A stretch of 47,410 nucleotides of DNA from Planktothrix serta PCC 8927 (GTDB lineage: Bacteria > Cyanobacteriota > Cyanobacteriia > Cyanobacteriales > Microcoleaceae): the NCBI RefSeq assembly GCF_900010725.2, contig NZ_LR734863.1:34039-81448 (forward strand), written 5' to 3'. Both the position numbers and the translations under genes were made by a program. Below are positions 1 to 7,405 of this stretch, piece by piece (position 1 is the stretch's first letter; each line of letters starts with the position of its first letter). The notes beneath the pieces are model-generated. The model did not search any database. It was not told the origin of the DNA and saw only the letters and a program-made list of their open reading frames with translations.

Positions 1-30
1 CCTCTTCAATGCGATCGCTGCTCAGAAGAA

Positions 31-119
31 AGGGCGGGTTTAGGGAGATAATTACTGATTATTAAAGCTCGTCTCGGAACCCGCCCTGTAGAGACGTTGC
101 ATGCAACGTCTCTACAGGG
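31..119. repeat. Inverted repeat followed by a perfect 36-nt palindrome
   Basis: A 10-bp inverted repeat (agggcgggtt at 31-40, aacccgccct at 78-87) overlaps a perfect 36-nt palindrome at 84-119 centred on gttgcatgcaac with tagagacg arms. The core tagagacg...cgtctcta also occurs as a hairpin at 876-905, and a related gtagagacta hairpin lies at 44028-44067, so this is a dispersed palindromic family. It lies just beyond the stop codon of the minus-strand RTX gene and could act as a transcription terminator there. Bases 1-137 hold no gene that I can see. Confidence 0.7.
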
Positions 120-137
120 GCGAATGTGTAGCCAACA

Positions 138-845
138 TTATATCGGTGTAAAATCATTGGTAATATTAAGTTGACTAGCTTGAACTCCGGGTAAAAATGC
201 AATCAATTCTTCTAACCCAGATTTGTTAACAAAAATCCCCGCTCCTGTTCCATAACCGGGTAATGTTAAATCGTTGAATGTAATTACATCATTTGTTTTA
301 TAAACAAAGTAATCTTCACCTACTGTAAAATCACTAATAAAAGCAAAATCTGCTGCACCACCTGTAGAATAATAGCTAGTAGAATCAGAACTACCTAAGT
401 AAAACGCATCTAATCCGGCTCCACCGACTAAGGTATCAATTTCACCCGATCCGGGATTCGCTGAATTAACATCAACTCCCGCTACAAAATCATCCCCTAA
501 ATCACCGGAAACATAATCATTTCCTCCTCCACCTGCTAGGAGATCGAGATCTTGACCGCCAAATAAAGAATCACTATTGACCCCTCCAAATAAGGCATCT
601 GAGCCTAAATTACCAAATAGTTGATTATTACCTGATCCGCCAAACACTTTATCATCCCCTTGACCTCCAAATAGAAAATCATTTCCGGGGTTGCCATAAA
701 CAAGATCTAATCCTTGATTCCCATTAATCGTATCATCCCCCTCAAGACCTTGGACTGTATCATCTCCTTCTAAACCATAGATTTCATCATTTTCGATCAG
801 TCCAGACAGATTATCTGCCAATGCAGTTCCTAAAATTAAAGTCAT
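138..845 (-). CDS. Small RTX-type calcium-binding repeat protein
   Basis: Predicted calcium-binding protein of the hemolysin-type (RTX) repeat class, 235 aa. Roughly residues 15-125 are a run of Gly/Asp-rich nonapeptides (for example LFGGQGDDKVFGG and LAGGGGNDYVSGD), which in this family bind Ca2+ and fold as a parallel beta-roll, usually after type I export. The last ~90 residues (LVGGAGLDAFYLG, then FISDFTVGEDYFVY) resemble the segment closing the repeat block of the large RTX protein at 26065-29379, so the two are probably related. There is no N-terminal signal peptide, as expected for type I substrates, and no exporter gene is nearby. The start is the only ATG ahead of the repeats and lacks a clear Shine-Dalgarno. 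Family assignment is firm; biological role is unknown. Confidence 0.85.
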   Translation of the reverse strand: MTLILGTALADNLSGLIENDEIYGLEGDDTVQGLEGDDTINGNQGLDLVYGNPGNDFLFGGQGDDKVFGGSGNNQLFGNLGSDALFGGVNSDSLFGGQDLDLLAGGGGNDYVSGDLGDDFVAGVDVNSANPGSGEIDTLVGGAGLDAFYLGSSDSTSYYSTGGAADFAFISDFTVGEDYFVYKTNDVITFNDLTLPGYGTGAGIFVNKSGLEELIAFLPGVQASQLNITNDFTPI

Positions 846-850
846 TTTAA

Positions 851-878
851 TCAGTTATCAGTTATCAGTTATCAGTAT
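851..878. repeat. Heptamer tandem repeat (tcagtta)
   Basis: Four consecutive 7-bp units (tcagtta three times, then tcagtat) directly upstream of the RTX gene. This is the 7-bp short tandemly repeated repetitive (STRR) type known from filamentous cyanobacteria. The same motif on the opposite strand (ctgatta) recurs at 997-1017. Confidence 0.8.
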
Positions 879-905
879 AGAGACGTGCCAGGGCGCGTCT
901 CTATA
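876..905. repeat. Palindromic tagagacg hairpin
   Basis: Perfect 10-bp stem tatagagacg (876-885) / cgtctctata (896-905) with a 10-nt GC-rich loop. It shares the tagagacg core with the palindrome at 84-119, so it belongs to the same dispersed family. It lies between the divergently oriented upstream region of the RTX gene and the comF stop. Confidence 0.7.
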
Positions 906-993
906 AGTAATCAGTCATTAGTTATAAAGCAGTTGTTGTTTGTTGTCAACTACCGGAAATCTTTTTTTGCTTCATTCACTGGATTTGTTTGAT

Positions 994-1662
994 TCACTGA
1001 TTACTGATTACTGATTTTTGAGTTGTGGCGATCGCAACAACACCCGCCACAGGAATTCCCGCCTGTTGTAATTGAGAAATTGCTGCTTTTACCGTTGCAC
1101 CTGTTGTATAAATATCATCTAAAATTAAGACTGAACCTTGAGGACGGCGACGACGGAAATCTTGACCTAAATTAAACACATTTTGCATTTCTTTTAACCG
1201 TTGTTCGGCGGAAAGTTGATGCAGTGCTTCTGTCTCTTTAATTCGTTCTAAACCCTGAGCCGATAGGGATAAACCCGTGAGTTCACAAAAACTTTTAGCT
1301 AAGAGTTCGGCTTGATTAAATCCCCGTTGTTTTAATTTAGCCGCGTGTAGGGGAATGGGTACAACGGTTAGAGATGAGATCTGGGACTGAGGTGTAGATA
1401 ACCAAGTTTCTGCTAATCCATAGCCCAAAGGTTTAGCAAGTTCGGTATGATGATCATACTTCAAGGCTGCGATCGCCCGTTTGAGAACATCTTTGTACTG
1501 TCCCCAGACACAAAGCGGCACCTCGGTGGCAAATTTAACGTTTTGAGGAAACCGACAGCGAAGTAACTGTCGTTCACAATAATCACAAAGTTCTGTATGA
1601 GCAGGTCGGTTACACAATGGACAGTTTGGTTTGAGAAATAAGTTTAAAAGTGTTTTGATCAT
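994..1662 (-). CDS. comF: ComF family phosphoribosyltransferase-like protein
   Basis: ComF-type protein, 222 aa, linked in other bacteria to DNA uptake during natural transformation. An N-terminal four-cysteine zinc module (C14, C17, C26, C29, spaced CX2C-X8-CX2C) precedes a type I phosphoribosyltransferase domain with the PRPP loop DDIYTTGAT at residues 182-190, preceded by the hydrophobic strand VLIL. The motif LKQRGFNQAELLAK is also typical of ComF. Length matches the family. The gene is divergent from the PEP-synthase-like gene with only 22 bp between the two start codons, so promoters must overlap. The last six residues and the stop fall on ctgatta heptamer repeats, showing that repeat DNA has invaded the 3' end. 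The nucleobase substrate of ComF proteins, if any, is not established. Confidence 0.9.
   Translation of the reverse strand: MIKTLLNLFLKPNCPLCNRPAHTELCDYCERQLLRCRFPQNVKFATEVPLCVWGQYKDVLKRAIAALKYDHHTELAKPLGYGLAETWLSTPQSQISSLTVVPIPLHAAKLKQRGFNQAELLAKSFCELTGLSLSAQGLERIKETEALHQLSAEQRLKEMQNVFNLGQDFRRRRPQGSVLILDDIYTTGATVKAAISQLQQAGIPVAGVVAIATTQKSVISNQ
997..1017. repeat. Heptamer repeat inside the comF 3' end
   Basis: Three ctgatta-type heptamers. Read on the minus strand they encode the last residues of ComF (SVISNQ) and abut its TGA stop at 994-996. They are the reverse complement of the tcagtta/taatcag family seen at 851-878. Confidence 0.8.
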
Positions 1663-1684
1663 GATAATGAACTCAGTTTAAGGT

Positions 1685-4048
1685 GTGAATAATTTTTATT
1701 GGCTCCACCAAATTCAACTTTCTGATCGAGAAGTTGTAGGGGAGCGAGCGTTCTATTTAAGTCATTTACTCCGTCAAGGTTGTCCCGTGTTACCGGGTTT
1801 CGTTGTTACGGCTAAATTATTCTGGGAATTTTTACAAACGATTGACTGGTTAGAACCCTTATTTGTTGATTTCCCCCAATCGTCCCTTTACTTCGATGTC
1901 AATCAACCCCGTCAATTACAAGCGATCGCTCAACGCCTTTGTCAGCAACTCATCGATACCCAGTTATCCGAATTCTGGAGTGATCAAATTCAAGCCAACA
2001 TTGACGAATTAAATACCCCAGCATTGATATTTTATCCGAGTCTAAGTCTTCCCCATCATCTACAAACATCAGGACTTTTAGACGCGGTGATCTGTTGGGG
2101 GGATCATCAAACCGCGTCCGACGGATTAAAACAAGCTTATGCTGAATTTTTTCGGGCTAGGGGTTTATTATATTGGCAACGATCTGGTGTGCGATTACAA
2201 GATTTACAGCCTGCGGTGTTAGTTCAACCGCTTCAGTCTGCCAGTGCTTCGGGTTTTGTAAAAATTCAGCGAAACTGTTGGGAAATTCACTCTACTTGGG
2301 GTTTAGAATTCTCGCTACTCTGGGGAGAAAACCATCCTGATATCTATTCCATTCAACCCCAAACCGGAAGGGTTAAACAACAGCATTTAGGCGCTAAAAC
2401 CATTATCTATGATTTAAAATCTTCTGTTGATCAACCCACAAAATATCCCATTCCCCAAAAGCAATTTGGAACAACTCTTTCCCAACTTCCAATTTATGCC
2501 AGTTTAATTCCTGAACCCCAACAGGGATTTTCCCTAACACCGGAACAATTACAACCGTTAATTCAGATTATTCAACAGGTTGTATCCTCTAGTCCTCAAA
2601 CGACACGATTCGATTGGCGTCTGTGTCAACCCAGACCGGAGGAAGAACCTCAATTTTATCTGATCGGAGCCGGATCGACCGAATCCCCTGTTTCCTCTAA
2701 TCCCGTTAATTCAAGCTCTACCCCTCGTCAACAGCATTTTCAAGGATTAGCCGTAGCTTCTGGACAAGGGGGAGGAACAGCATATATCCTGAATGCAACC
2801 GCACCCATACCGTCACAATTACCTGATAATACGGTGTTAGTTGTTCCTGCGATTACTTTGGATTATTTACCCCTATTGAAGCAAACTGTCGCTATTGTGG
2901 CTGAACGGGGGGGAATGACCAGTCATGGTGCAATTGTGGCGCGAGAACTGGGAATTCCTGCCGTCTGTGGTATTGTGAATGCAACAGCACAAATCAAAAT
3001 GGGTGAATCCGTTTTTGTGGATGGCAATCGCGGAGAAGTTTATTTCATGGAACAAGAGCACCCAGTCAATGAACGGTTGGCAAAACGGAGTTTTCAACAA
3101 CAACATCTCCTTGAAACCGACTTCATACCGAACGCTACACCCCTAATGGTTAATATTAGTCAATCCATTTCTATGCAGCGACTTCCTTTTTTACCCATTG
3201 ATGGAGTAGGTTTACTGCGTTCAGAATTAATGGCAATTGAAGTCTTAGAAAATCCTCAAAATCCGACTCTAAATTCTTGGGTTTCTCAGGGAGTTGATCG
3301 CAATCACTATAATTTTAGTTATTGGATTGAACCGGAACAACAACCGCAGTTTATTCAACGGATGGCGGAACCGCTACATCAACTCGCTGGTCTTTTATCT
3401 CCTCGACCTATCTATTATCGAGCCTTAGATTTACGAGAGGTGGGAAGGGAGGAAGGTCGTTTCCCGGTTTCAGATTCCCGATCTTTGGAACGTCTGGCTT
3501 TATTGGATTTAGAACTCAAAATTTTATTACAATTGTATGAGTCAGGTGATCAAAATATTTATCTGATTTTGCCTTTTATTCGTTCCGTTGAAGACTTTTT
3601 AATGTATCGTGATCGGATTGAAGCATCAGGATTAATGCGTTATCCCCAGTTTCAAGTTTGGATTATGGCGGAAGTCCCCTCGATTTTATTTTTATTACCC
3701 GATTATGTTAAAGCCGGGGTTCAAGGAATTTCGATTGGAACCAATGATCTGACTCAATTATTATTTGGAATTGATCGAAATCAAATGCAGATATTTCCTG
3801 GGGAATATGAACGTCATCCCGCATTGAAAAAAGCCATCCAACAGTTAATTATAATGGCAAAACAAGCTAATATTCCTTGTTCAATTTGTGGGGATGCTCC
3901 GGCTTTATATCCTGAACTGATTGAAGATTTAGTTCGGTGGGGAATTACATCTATTTCTGTTAGTTTGGATGCCGTTGAATCCACATACAAAGCGATCGCT
4001 AGATCGGAAAAACGCATCCTCCTAGAAGTCGCTCGTCAACAGCTTTAA
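1685..4048 (+). CDS. PEP synthase-like (PEP-utilising) protein with degenerate N-terminal half
   Basis: A 787-aa protein with the order of PEP synthase: N-terminal nucleotide-binding region, mobile phosphohistidine domain, C-terminal PEP/pyruvate TIM barrel. The phosphohistidine motif GGMTSHGAIVARELGIPAV is intact (His414). The barrel keeps GVGLLRSELMAIE, SIGTNDLTQLLFGIDRNQ and the catalytic-type cysteine in SICGDAPALYPE (Cys735). The N-terminal half is weakly conserved: VVGERAFYLSHLLRQGCPV matches the family start, but the VRSSA-type ATP-contacting strand is replaced by LIFYPSLSLP. PEP synthase normally converts pyruvate and ATP to PEP, AMP and phosphate; here ATP use is doubtful, and the protein may be a regulatory or altered-substrate paralogue. 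Start is GTG at 1685, the first codon in frame with the conserved N-terminus and only 22 bp from the divergent comF start. Confidence 0.8.
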   Translation: MNNFYWLHQIQLSDREVVGERAFYLSHLLRQGCPVLPGFVVTAKLFWEFLQTIDWLEPLFVDFPQSSLYFDVNQPRQLQAIAQRLCQQLIDTQLSEFWSDQIQANIDELNTPALIFYPSLSLPHHLQTSGLLDAVICWGDHQTASDGLKQAYAEFFRARGLLYWQRSGVRLQDLQPAVLVQPLQSASASGFVKIQRNCWEIHSTWGLEFSLLWGENHPDIYSIQPQTGRVKQQHLGAKTIIYDLKSSVDQPTKYPIPQKQFGTTLSQLPIYASLIPEPQQGFSLTPEQLQPLIQIIQQVVSSSPQTTRFDWRLCQPRPEEEPQFYLIGAGSTESPVSSNPVNSSSTPRQQHFQGLAVASGQGGGTAYILNATAPIPSQLPDNTVLVVPAITLDYLPLLKQTVAIVAERGGMTSHGAIVARELGIPAVCGIVNATAQIKMGESVFVDGNRGEVYFMEQEHPVNERLAKRSFQQQHLLETDFIPNATPLMVNISQSISMQRLPFLPIDGVGLLRSELMAIEVLENPQNPTLNSWVSQGVDRNHYNFSYWIEPEQQPQFIQRMAEPLHQLAGLLSPRPIYYRALDLREVGREEGRFPVSDSRSLERLALLDLELKILLQLYESGDQNIYLILPFIRSVEDFLMYRDRIEASGLMRYPQFQVWIMAEVPSILFLLPDYVKAGVQGISIGTNDLTQLLFGIDRNQMQIFPGEYERHPALKKAIQQLIIMAKQANIPCSICGDAPALYPELIEDLVRWGITSISVSLDAVESTYKAIARSEKRILLEVARQQL

Positions 4049-4061
4049 AAAAAAGGGATAT

Positions 4062-4748
4062 CTAATATTCCCTCTTTCCTTGCACAAAGTCTTGATGTTC
4101 TTGACTGTTTAAACCCTGTTGTAAAATTCCTAAAACTTGGGCTAAATTTCCCGTTAATAACGCTGTTTTATCTAACCATAAACCCGGAAATACTTGCGAA
4201 TAAAATAGACCCTCGCTATTCGCTTCAAGTTGAATATATTCTCCGTTATTGAATCTAAACCAATCCAATTCTTGATCATAAACTCGCCAAACTAGGTATT
4301 CTTGGACTTGATGGCGGAGATAAACTTTTAATTTCTGATGTAAATCAATGGAAACGGTACTCGCTGCAATTTCAGCAATTAATTCTGGTGCACCTTCGAC
4401 ATAGCCATCTTGACTAATTGTAGATTGTCCTCCTACTTCCATTCTTAATAAAGCATCCGGTTGCGGTTCGTTATCGAGGTCTAATCTAACTGTGCAATTA
4501 TCCCCTAATTGTAGGTTAGGAGTAAAGGCTTTGTAAAGACCTAACCACAACATCATATTAGCGTGGGGTTCGCCATGTTGTGTGATTCGTACCGGAGATG
4601 CCATATAAACGATTCCTTCAATTAATTCGGCTTTTTTTAGATTAGGAATTGCTTGATAGCGACGCTCAAATTCAGCAAGGGTTAGTTGATCTCCATTTTC
4701 TAAAGGAGGAAGGTTTAAAACCGGAGAAATTGTATTACTAGATATCAT
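4062..4748 (-). CDS. Uma2 family (DUF820) putative endonuclease
   Basis: Member of the Uma2/DUF820 family (228 aa), a PD-(D/E)XK-fold group strongly expanded in cyanobacteria whose cellular role is not settled. The family pattern is present: N-terminal LTLAEFERRY and ELIEGIVYMASP, then acidic residues in PDALLRME, the core PELIAEIAAST, a lysine in HQKLKVYL, and the closing strand VQEYLVWRV. It is convergent with the PEP-synthase-like gene (13 bp between stop codons). Two other Uma2 genes lie at 12584-13132 and 30349-30972; sequence identity among them looks low, so they are not recent copies. No cognate methylase or partner gene is adjacent. Confidence 0.85.
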   Translation of the reverse strand: MISSNTISPVLNLPPLENGDQLTLAEFERRYQAIPNLKKAELIEGIVYMASPVRITQHGEPHANMMLWLGLYKAFTPNLQLGDNCTVRLDLDNEPQPDALLRMEVGGQSTISQDGYVEGAPELIAEIAASTVSIDLHQKLKVYLRHQVQEYLVWRVYDQELDWFRFNNGEYIQLEANSEGLFYSQVFPGLWLDKTALLTGNLAQVLGILQQGLNSQEHQDFVQGKREY

Positions 4749-4810
4749 AATTTTTATTTTTAGTTATAGGGGGAAAAGGGAATAGTAGTTTAATTTACTC
4801 ATCAGCAGTC

Positions 4811-5012
4811 GTAGGGGCGGGGTAACCCCCATCCGTGTCAACTTAACGCCAAAAGCCTTGAAATCAATTTCAGGCTCAAAGCTAAAACCCGTTAAAACGG
4901 GTTAATGAAGAATGATCTTAGTCATCTTTAGATAACTTTAGCTCTTAGCCCGAACTTTAGTTCAGGGCTAACGTGGGTTAAGTTGACACGCTTTGGGTTA
5001 CCCCGCCCCTAC
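4811..5012. mobile_element. MITE-like element with terminal inverted repeats, 202 bp
   Basis: The ends are an 18-bp perfect inverted repeat (gtaggggcggggtaaccc at 4811-4828; its complement at 4995-5012) followed inward by a second 13-bp perfect pair (cgtgtcaacttaa at 4834-4846; ttaagttgacacg at 4978-4990). The interior is non-coding and holds smaller hairpins (aacccgttaaaacgggtt; ttagcccgaac...gttcagggctaa). Size, termini and lack of an ORF fit a miniature inverted-repeat element. No target-site duplication is obvious. It occupies most of the 291-bp gap between two minus-strand genes. Confidence 0.6.
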
Positions 5013-5014
5013 AC

Positions 5015-5035
5015 GTCAACAGTCAACAGCCAACA
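5015..5035. repeat. Heptamer tandem repeat (gtcaaca)
   Basis: Three units (gtcaaca, gtcaaca, gccaaca) between the MITE-like element and the YbjN-like gene stop. It is related to the gtcaacg and gttgacg arrays at 7339-7400 and 6854-6923. Confidence 0.7.
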
Positions 5036-5039
5036 AACA

Positions 5040-5546
5040 TTAATACTGAGTCCGTTGGAAAGCTTCTTCCGGTGAAATATTACCGTAAATCACCGATAAA
5101 ATTCCCGGTAAATAGTCATCCATTGTCGTCACACTGGTATAGATTAAATGTTTAATAAATGCCGGGGTTAAAGCCGCTTCTTCCGCATCTAAACTGGTTT
5201 TATATCGAACTTCACCATCTTGGAAATTCAATTCAAAATTGCCAACCACTGTTCCATAATTGATCAAGGTAATAAACGTAGCCATATTATAGCGTTTATA
5301 GTCAGGAACCTTGACCGGACAAACAGAATAAACCGCAATTTGTCGCTCTGCTTCCCGAACTACTGTATAACAATCAAATCGGCCATTTTTGCCTTCTACT
5401 CCCAAAGCCAAGACACGACGATGTTCAATTTCTTTATAAACCCAACCATCAAGGTTCATAAAATCAATTAAAACATCAAATACAGCCCGATCCGAGGGGT
5501 ATTCTTGAGGCATTAATTCGGGGTTTTGTTCTGACACAGTAAACAT
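5040..5546 (-). CDS. YbjN-like / type III secretion chaperone-fold protein
   Basis: A 168-aa soluble protein that I place in the YbjN/DUF1821 group found throughout cyanobacteria, whose fold resembles type III secretion chaperones. Supporting features are the alternating beta pattern FDCYTVVREAERQIAVYSVCPVKVP, the helix RYNMATFITLINYGTVVGNFELNFQDGEVRYKTSL (quoted here only as landmarks at residues ~85-118) and the C-terminal helical region LTPAFIKHLIYTSVTTMDDY. There is no signal peptide or membrane segment. It is preceded at 52 bp by the 200-aa unknown gene on the same strand, so the two could be co-transcribed. Exact biochemical role is unknown. A second YbjN-type gene is at 46494-46970. 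Confidence 0.65.
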   Translation of the reverse strand: MFTVSEQNPELMPQEYPSDRAVFDVLIDFMNLDGWVYKEIEHRRVLALGVEGKNGRFDCYTVVREAERQIAVYSVCPVKVPDYKRYNMATFITLINYGTVVGNFELNFQDGEVRYKTSLDAEEAALTPAFIKHLIYTSVTTMDDYLPGILSVIYGNISPEEAFQRTQY

Positions 5547-5598
5547 CCTTTATTGTCCTATATTTACAAAAATTACATAACAATAGTGGCTTCAACAA

Positions 5599-6201
5599 TT
5601 ACCCTCGATGGGAGTTGTCTTGGTTTGGCGTATTATACGCAATTTTATTCTCTTTTGCGCTCCGGTAAACAATATTAGTTAATTCATAATAAATCGGGGG
5701 ATAAAGAGAGTAAAGTTGACCCTGATAAAATCGATTTCGATATCGATTGACCGCTTGAATTTTTTTCCTAATTCCTGATGATAAGTGAGGATTTTTTTCA
5801 AAGGTTTTATCGCTGCGTTCAATCTCCCATTTAATTTCTTTGACCTCCACCCCTTGACCGATTAAATAAAAACATCGTTCAATCATTTGACGAATTTTTC
5901 CCCGTTCTTTCGCTTTAAATTCTAGCTCCTCTTGCTCAGAATTTCCGGCTAATAATTGTAACCGATAACAGCCATCGGGGTTGGCGTGGGGATACCAGCC
6001 TAGTTTCAATTTATAACGATTCTGATTAATAATCCAGTCTGTTCCATTAAACTCAATCGGTTCAATCATCAGCAAGTTTTCATTATAGAACTGCTCGTTG
6101 ACAATTCGACCATCTCGAATAAAAGGATCTTCATCACCAAAAGCATTATGAGTAATAGCCCAACCACCGGGAATATTCAGAGGAACAAGTTTTGAGTGCA
6201 T
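5599..6201 (-). CDS. Hypothetical protein, 200 aa
   Basis: I do not recognise a named family. The protein starts MHSKLVPLNIPGGWAITHNA and has a region rich in aromatic and charged residues (residues ~25-85), then a helical basic stretch (FKAKERGKIRQMIERCFYLI) and a C-terminal basic/tyrosine-rich part (NRYRNRFYQGQLYSLYPP). No transmembrane segment or signal peptide is visible. It lies 52 bp upstream of the YbjN-like gene on the same strand, suggesting an operon. It reads as an intact, genuine gene: the ATG is well placed, codon use is like its neighbours, and composition is protein-like throughout. Confidence 0.7.
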   Translation of the reverse strand: MHSKLVPLNIPGGWAITHNAFGDEDPFIRDGRIVNEQFYNENLLMIEPIEFNGTDWIINQNRYKLKLGWYPHANPDGCYRLQLLAGNSEQEELEFKAKERGKIRQMIERCFYLIGQGVEVKEIKWEIERSDKTFEKNPHLSSGIRKKIQAVNRYRNRFYQGQLYSLYPPIYYELTNIVYRSAKENKIAYNTPNQDNSHRG

Positions 6202-6400
6202 AAATTAGGATTGACTGGATCAAGAATCAACGTCAGCAGCAGTTGCTGTTGCTTTTAGCTTACTTCTGGTGGAATTATAATGCAACTTCTGATCAATATC
6301 ATGTTTTTCCCTGAATTGCAGCCTCAAAGCCAGCGCCGCTTTTCCGGATCGAAGGTTGAGACGCGGATCAATGGAAGTGTGATTGCGTTGCAGTAACTTT

Positions 6401-6850
6401 ATGTTTAAATATCGTATTTTAACCTTGGCGACCCTAGTAACTATCCTAAGTTTAGGGTTAACCTCTTCCGGTCAAGCTGAATGGTTTTCTGACTATACCG
6501 TGTCACCTTCGGACTGGGATGTAGAAGCAACGGTTGATCCCAATCAATTGATCACGGTGAGACTGCGGAACAAAACTGACCAAACCCTGGTTTATGCCCT
6601 AGCCAATGATAATTCTCAACGGTTAGCACCGGGTAAAACAGGGGAATTTTTAGTTAGAGTGGGACGTCAACCCGGAGAAACCAGCACAATTTTAATTAAC
6701 ACACCGGAATATACTTACCCGTTAATTTACAATTTCCGCGTCATCCCCAAAAACATATTAACTATTGAAATCACTTCTACCCGTGCGGATAACCCCCACC
6801 AAGAACGCACTATTTATATTGATGAACGGGGGAGAGTTTATTCATTCTAA
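6401..6850 (+). CDS. Secreted hypothetical protein with Sec signal peptide
   Basis: A 149-aa protein with a clear Sec-type signal peptide (basic MFKYR, hydrophobic core LTLATLVTILSLGLTSSG, likely cleavage after GQA). The mature part is a small all-beta-looking domain (VEATVDPNQLITVRLRNKT, later TSTILINTPEYTYPLIYNFR), suggesting an extracytoplasmic beta-sandwich protein. The open frame extends six codons upstream to a TTG at 6383, but ATG 6401 puts the basic n-region directly before the hydrophobic core and is the better start. No family name can be given. The gene is followed immediately by a ten-unit heptamer array. Confidence 0.75.
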   Translation: MFKYRILTLATLVTILSLGLTSSGQAEWFSDYTVSPSDWDVEATVDPNQLITVRLRNKTDQTLVYALANDNSQRLAPGKTGEFLVRVGRQPGETSTILINTPEYTYPLIYNFRVIPKNILTIEITSTRADNPHQERTIYIDERGRVYSF

Positions 6851-6853
6851 TTT

Positions 6854-6923
6854 GTTGACGGTTGACGGTTGACGGTTGACTGTTGACGGTTGACGGTTGA
6901 CTGTTGACTGTTGACTGTTGACT
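6854..6923. repeat. Ten-copy heptamer array (gttgacg/gttgact)
   Basis: Ten uninterrupted 7-bp units of gttgac followed by g or t. It lies right after the stop of the secreted-protein gene. Its inverse-orientation counterpart (gtcaacg units) lies at 7339-7400, so the four-helix-bundle gene between them is flanked by inverted arrays. Confidence 0.9.
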
Positions 6924-6941
6924 GTTAAAAACCGCAAACAA

Positions 6942-7304
6942 TCAACCCTTAAGTTTTTTTAGTGAATTGAGATAAGCATTGAGTTTGGGGGATAATTCAT
7001 CAAGTAAGGGTTGTAATTTATCAACTTGTTCTGCTGTTAATAGATGACGAGCGCAAGCTAACCTTAACCAATGCCTTGTTTCATTTAATGACCCTCTCGC
7101 TATTTTAACAAAACGTTGATTATCTTGAGAATTATAACGACCATGACCTTCAGCAATATTCGCTCCAATACTATCAGCAGATCTCACTAATTGCTTCCCC
7201 ACTGTATCTTTAGAAAACAGATCCCAATTCTGAACAATAAACCAAACCTCATTAGCAATTTTTTCAGATAACTGATACACCTGTAACTTCTGAAAACTCT
7301 CCAT
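6942..7304 (-). CDS. Four-helix bundle protein (S23/IVP family)
   Basis: Intact 120-aa member of the four-helix bundle family first described as 23S rRNA intervening-sequence (S23) proteins. Diagnostic motifs are MESFQKLQVYQLSEKIANEV at the start, the centre QLVRSADSIGANIAEGHGRY, and the third/fourth helices FVKIARGSLNETRHWLRLA and LLDELSPKLNAYLNSLKK. Length matches the family. These proteins form oligomers, but their molecular role is unresolved. The gene stands alone on the minus strand and is framed by heptamer arrays of opposite orientation (6854-6923 and 7339-7400), giving it a cassette-like appearance. The ATG at 7304 starts exactly at the family's conserved N-terminus. Confidence 0.92.
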   Translation of the reverse strand: MESFQKLQVYQLSEKIANEVWFIVQNWDLFSKDTVGKQLVRSADSIGANIAEGHGRYNSQDNQRFVKIARGSLNETRHWLRLACARHLLTAEQVDKLQPLLDELSPKLNAYLNSLKKLKG

Positions 7305-7338
7305 TTATAATCTAAAAAAAAACTGTTATTTTTAAACA

Positions 7339-7400
7339 GTCAACGGTCAACGGTCAACGGTCAACGGTCAACGGTTAACAATTAACCGTCAACCGTTAAC
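7339..7400. repeat. Heptamer array (gtcaacg), inverted relative to 6854-6923
   Basis: Five exact gtcaacg units (7339-7373) followed by decayed units (gttaaca, attaacc, gtcaacc, gttaac). Six of seven bases per unit can pair with the gttgacg/t array at 6854-6923. It also borders the ppc stop codon at 7406. Confidence 0.85.
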
Positions 7401-7405
7401 AAAAA

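Noticed and set aside
6854-7400. CRISPR array
   Set aside because: The repeats are 7 bp, without spacers, and no cas gene is nearby; they are heptamer tandem repeats.
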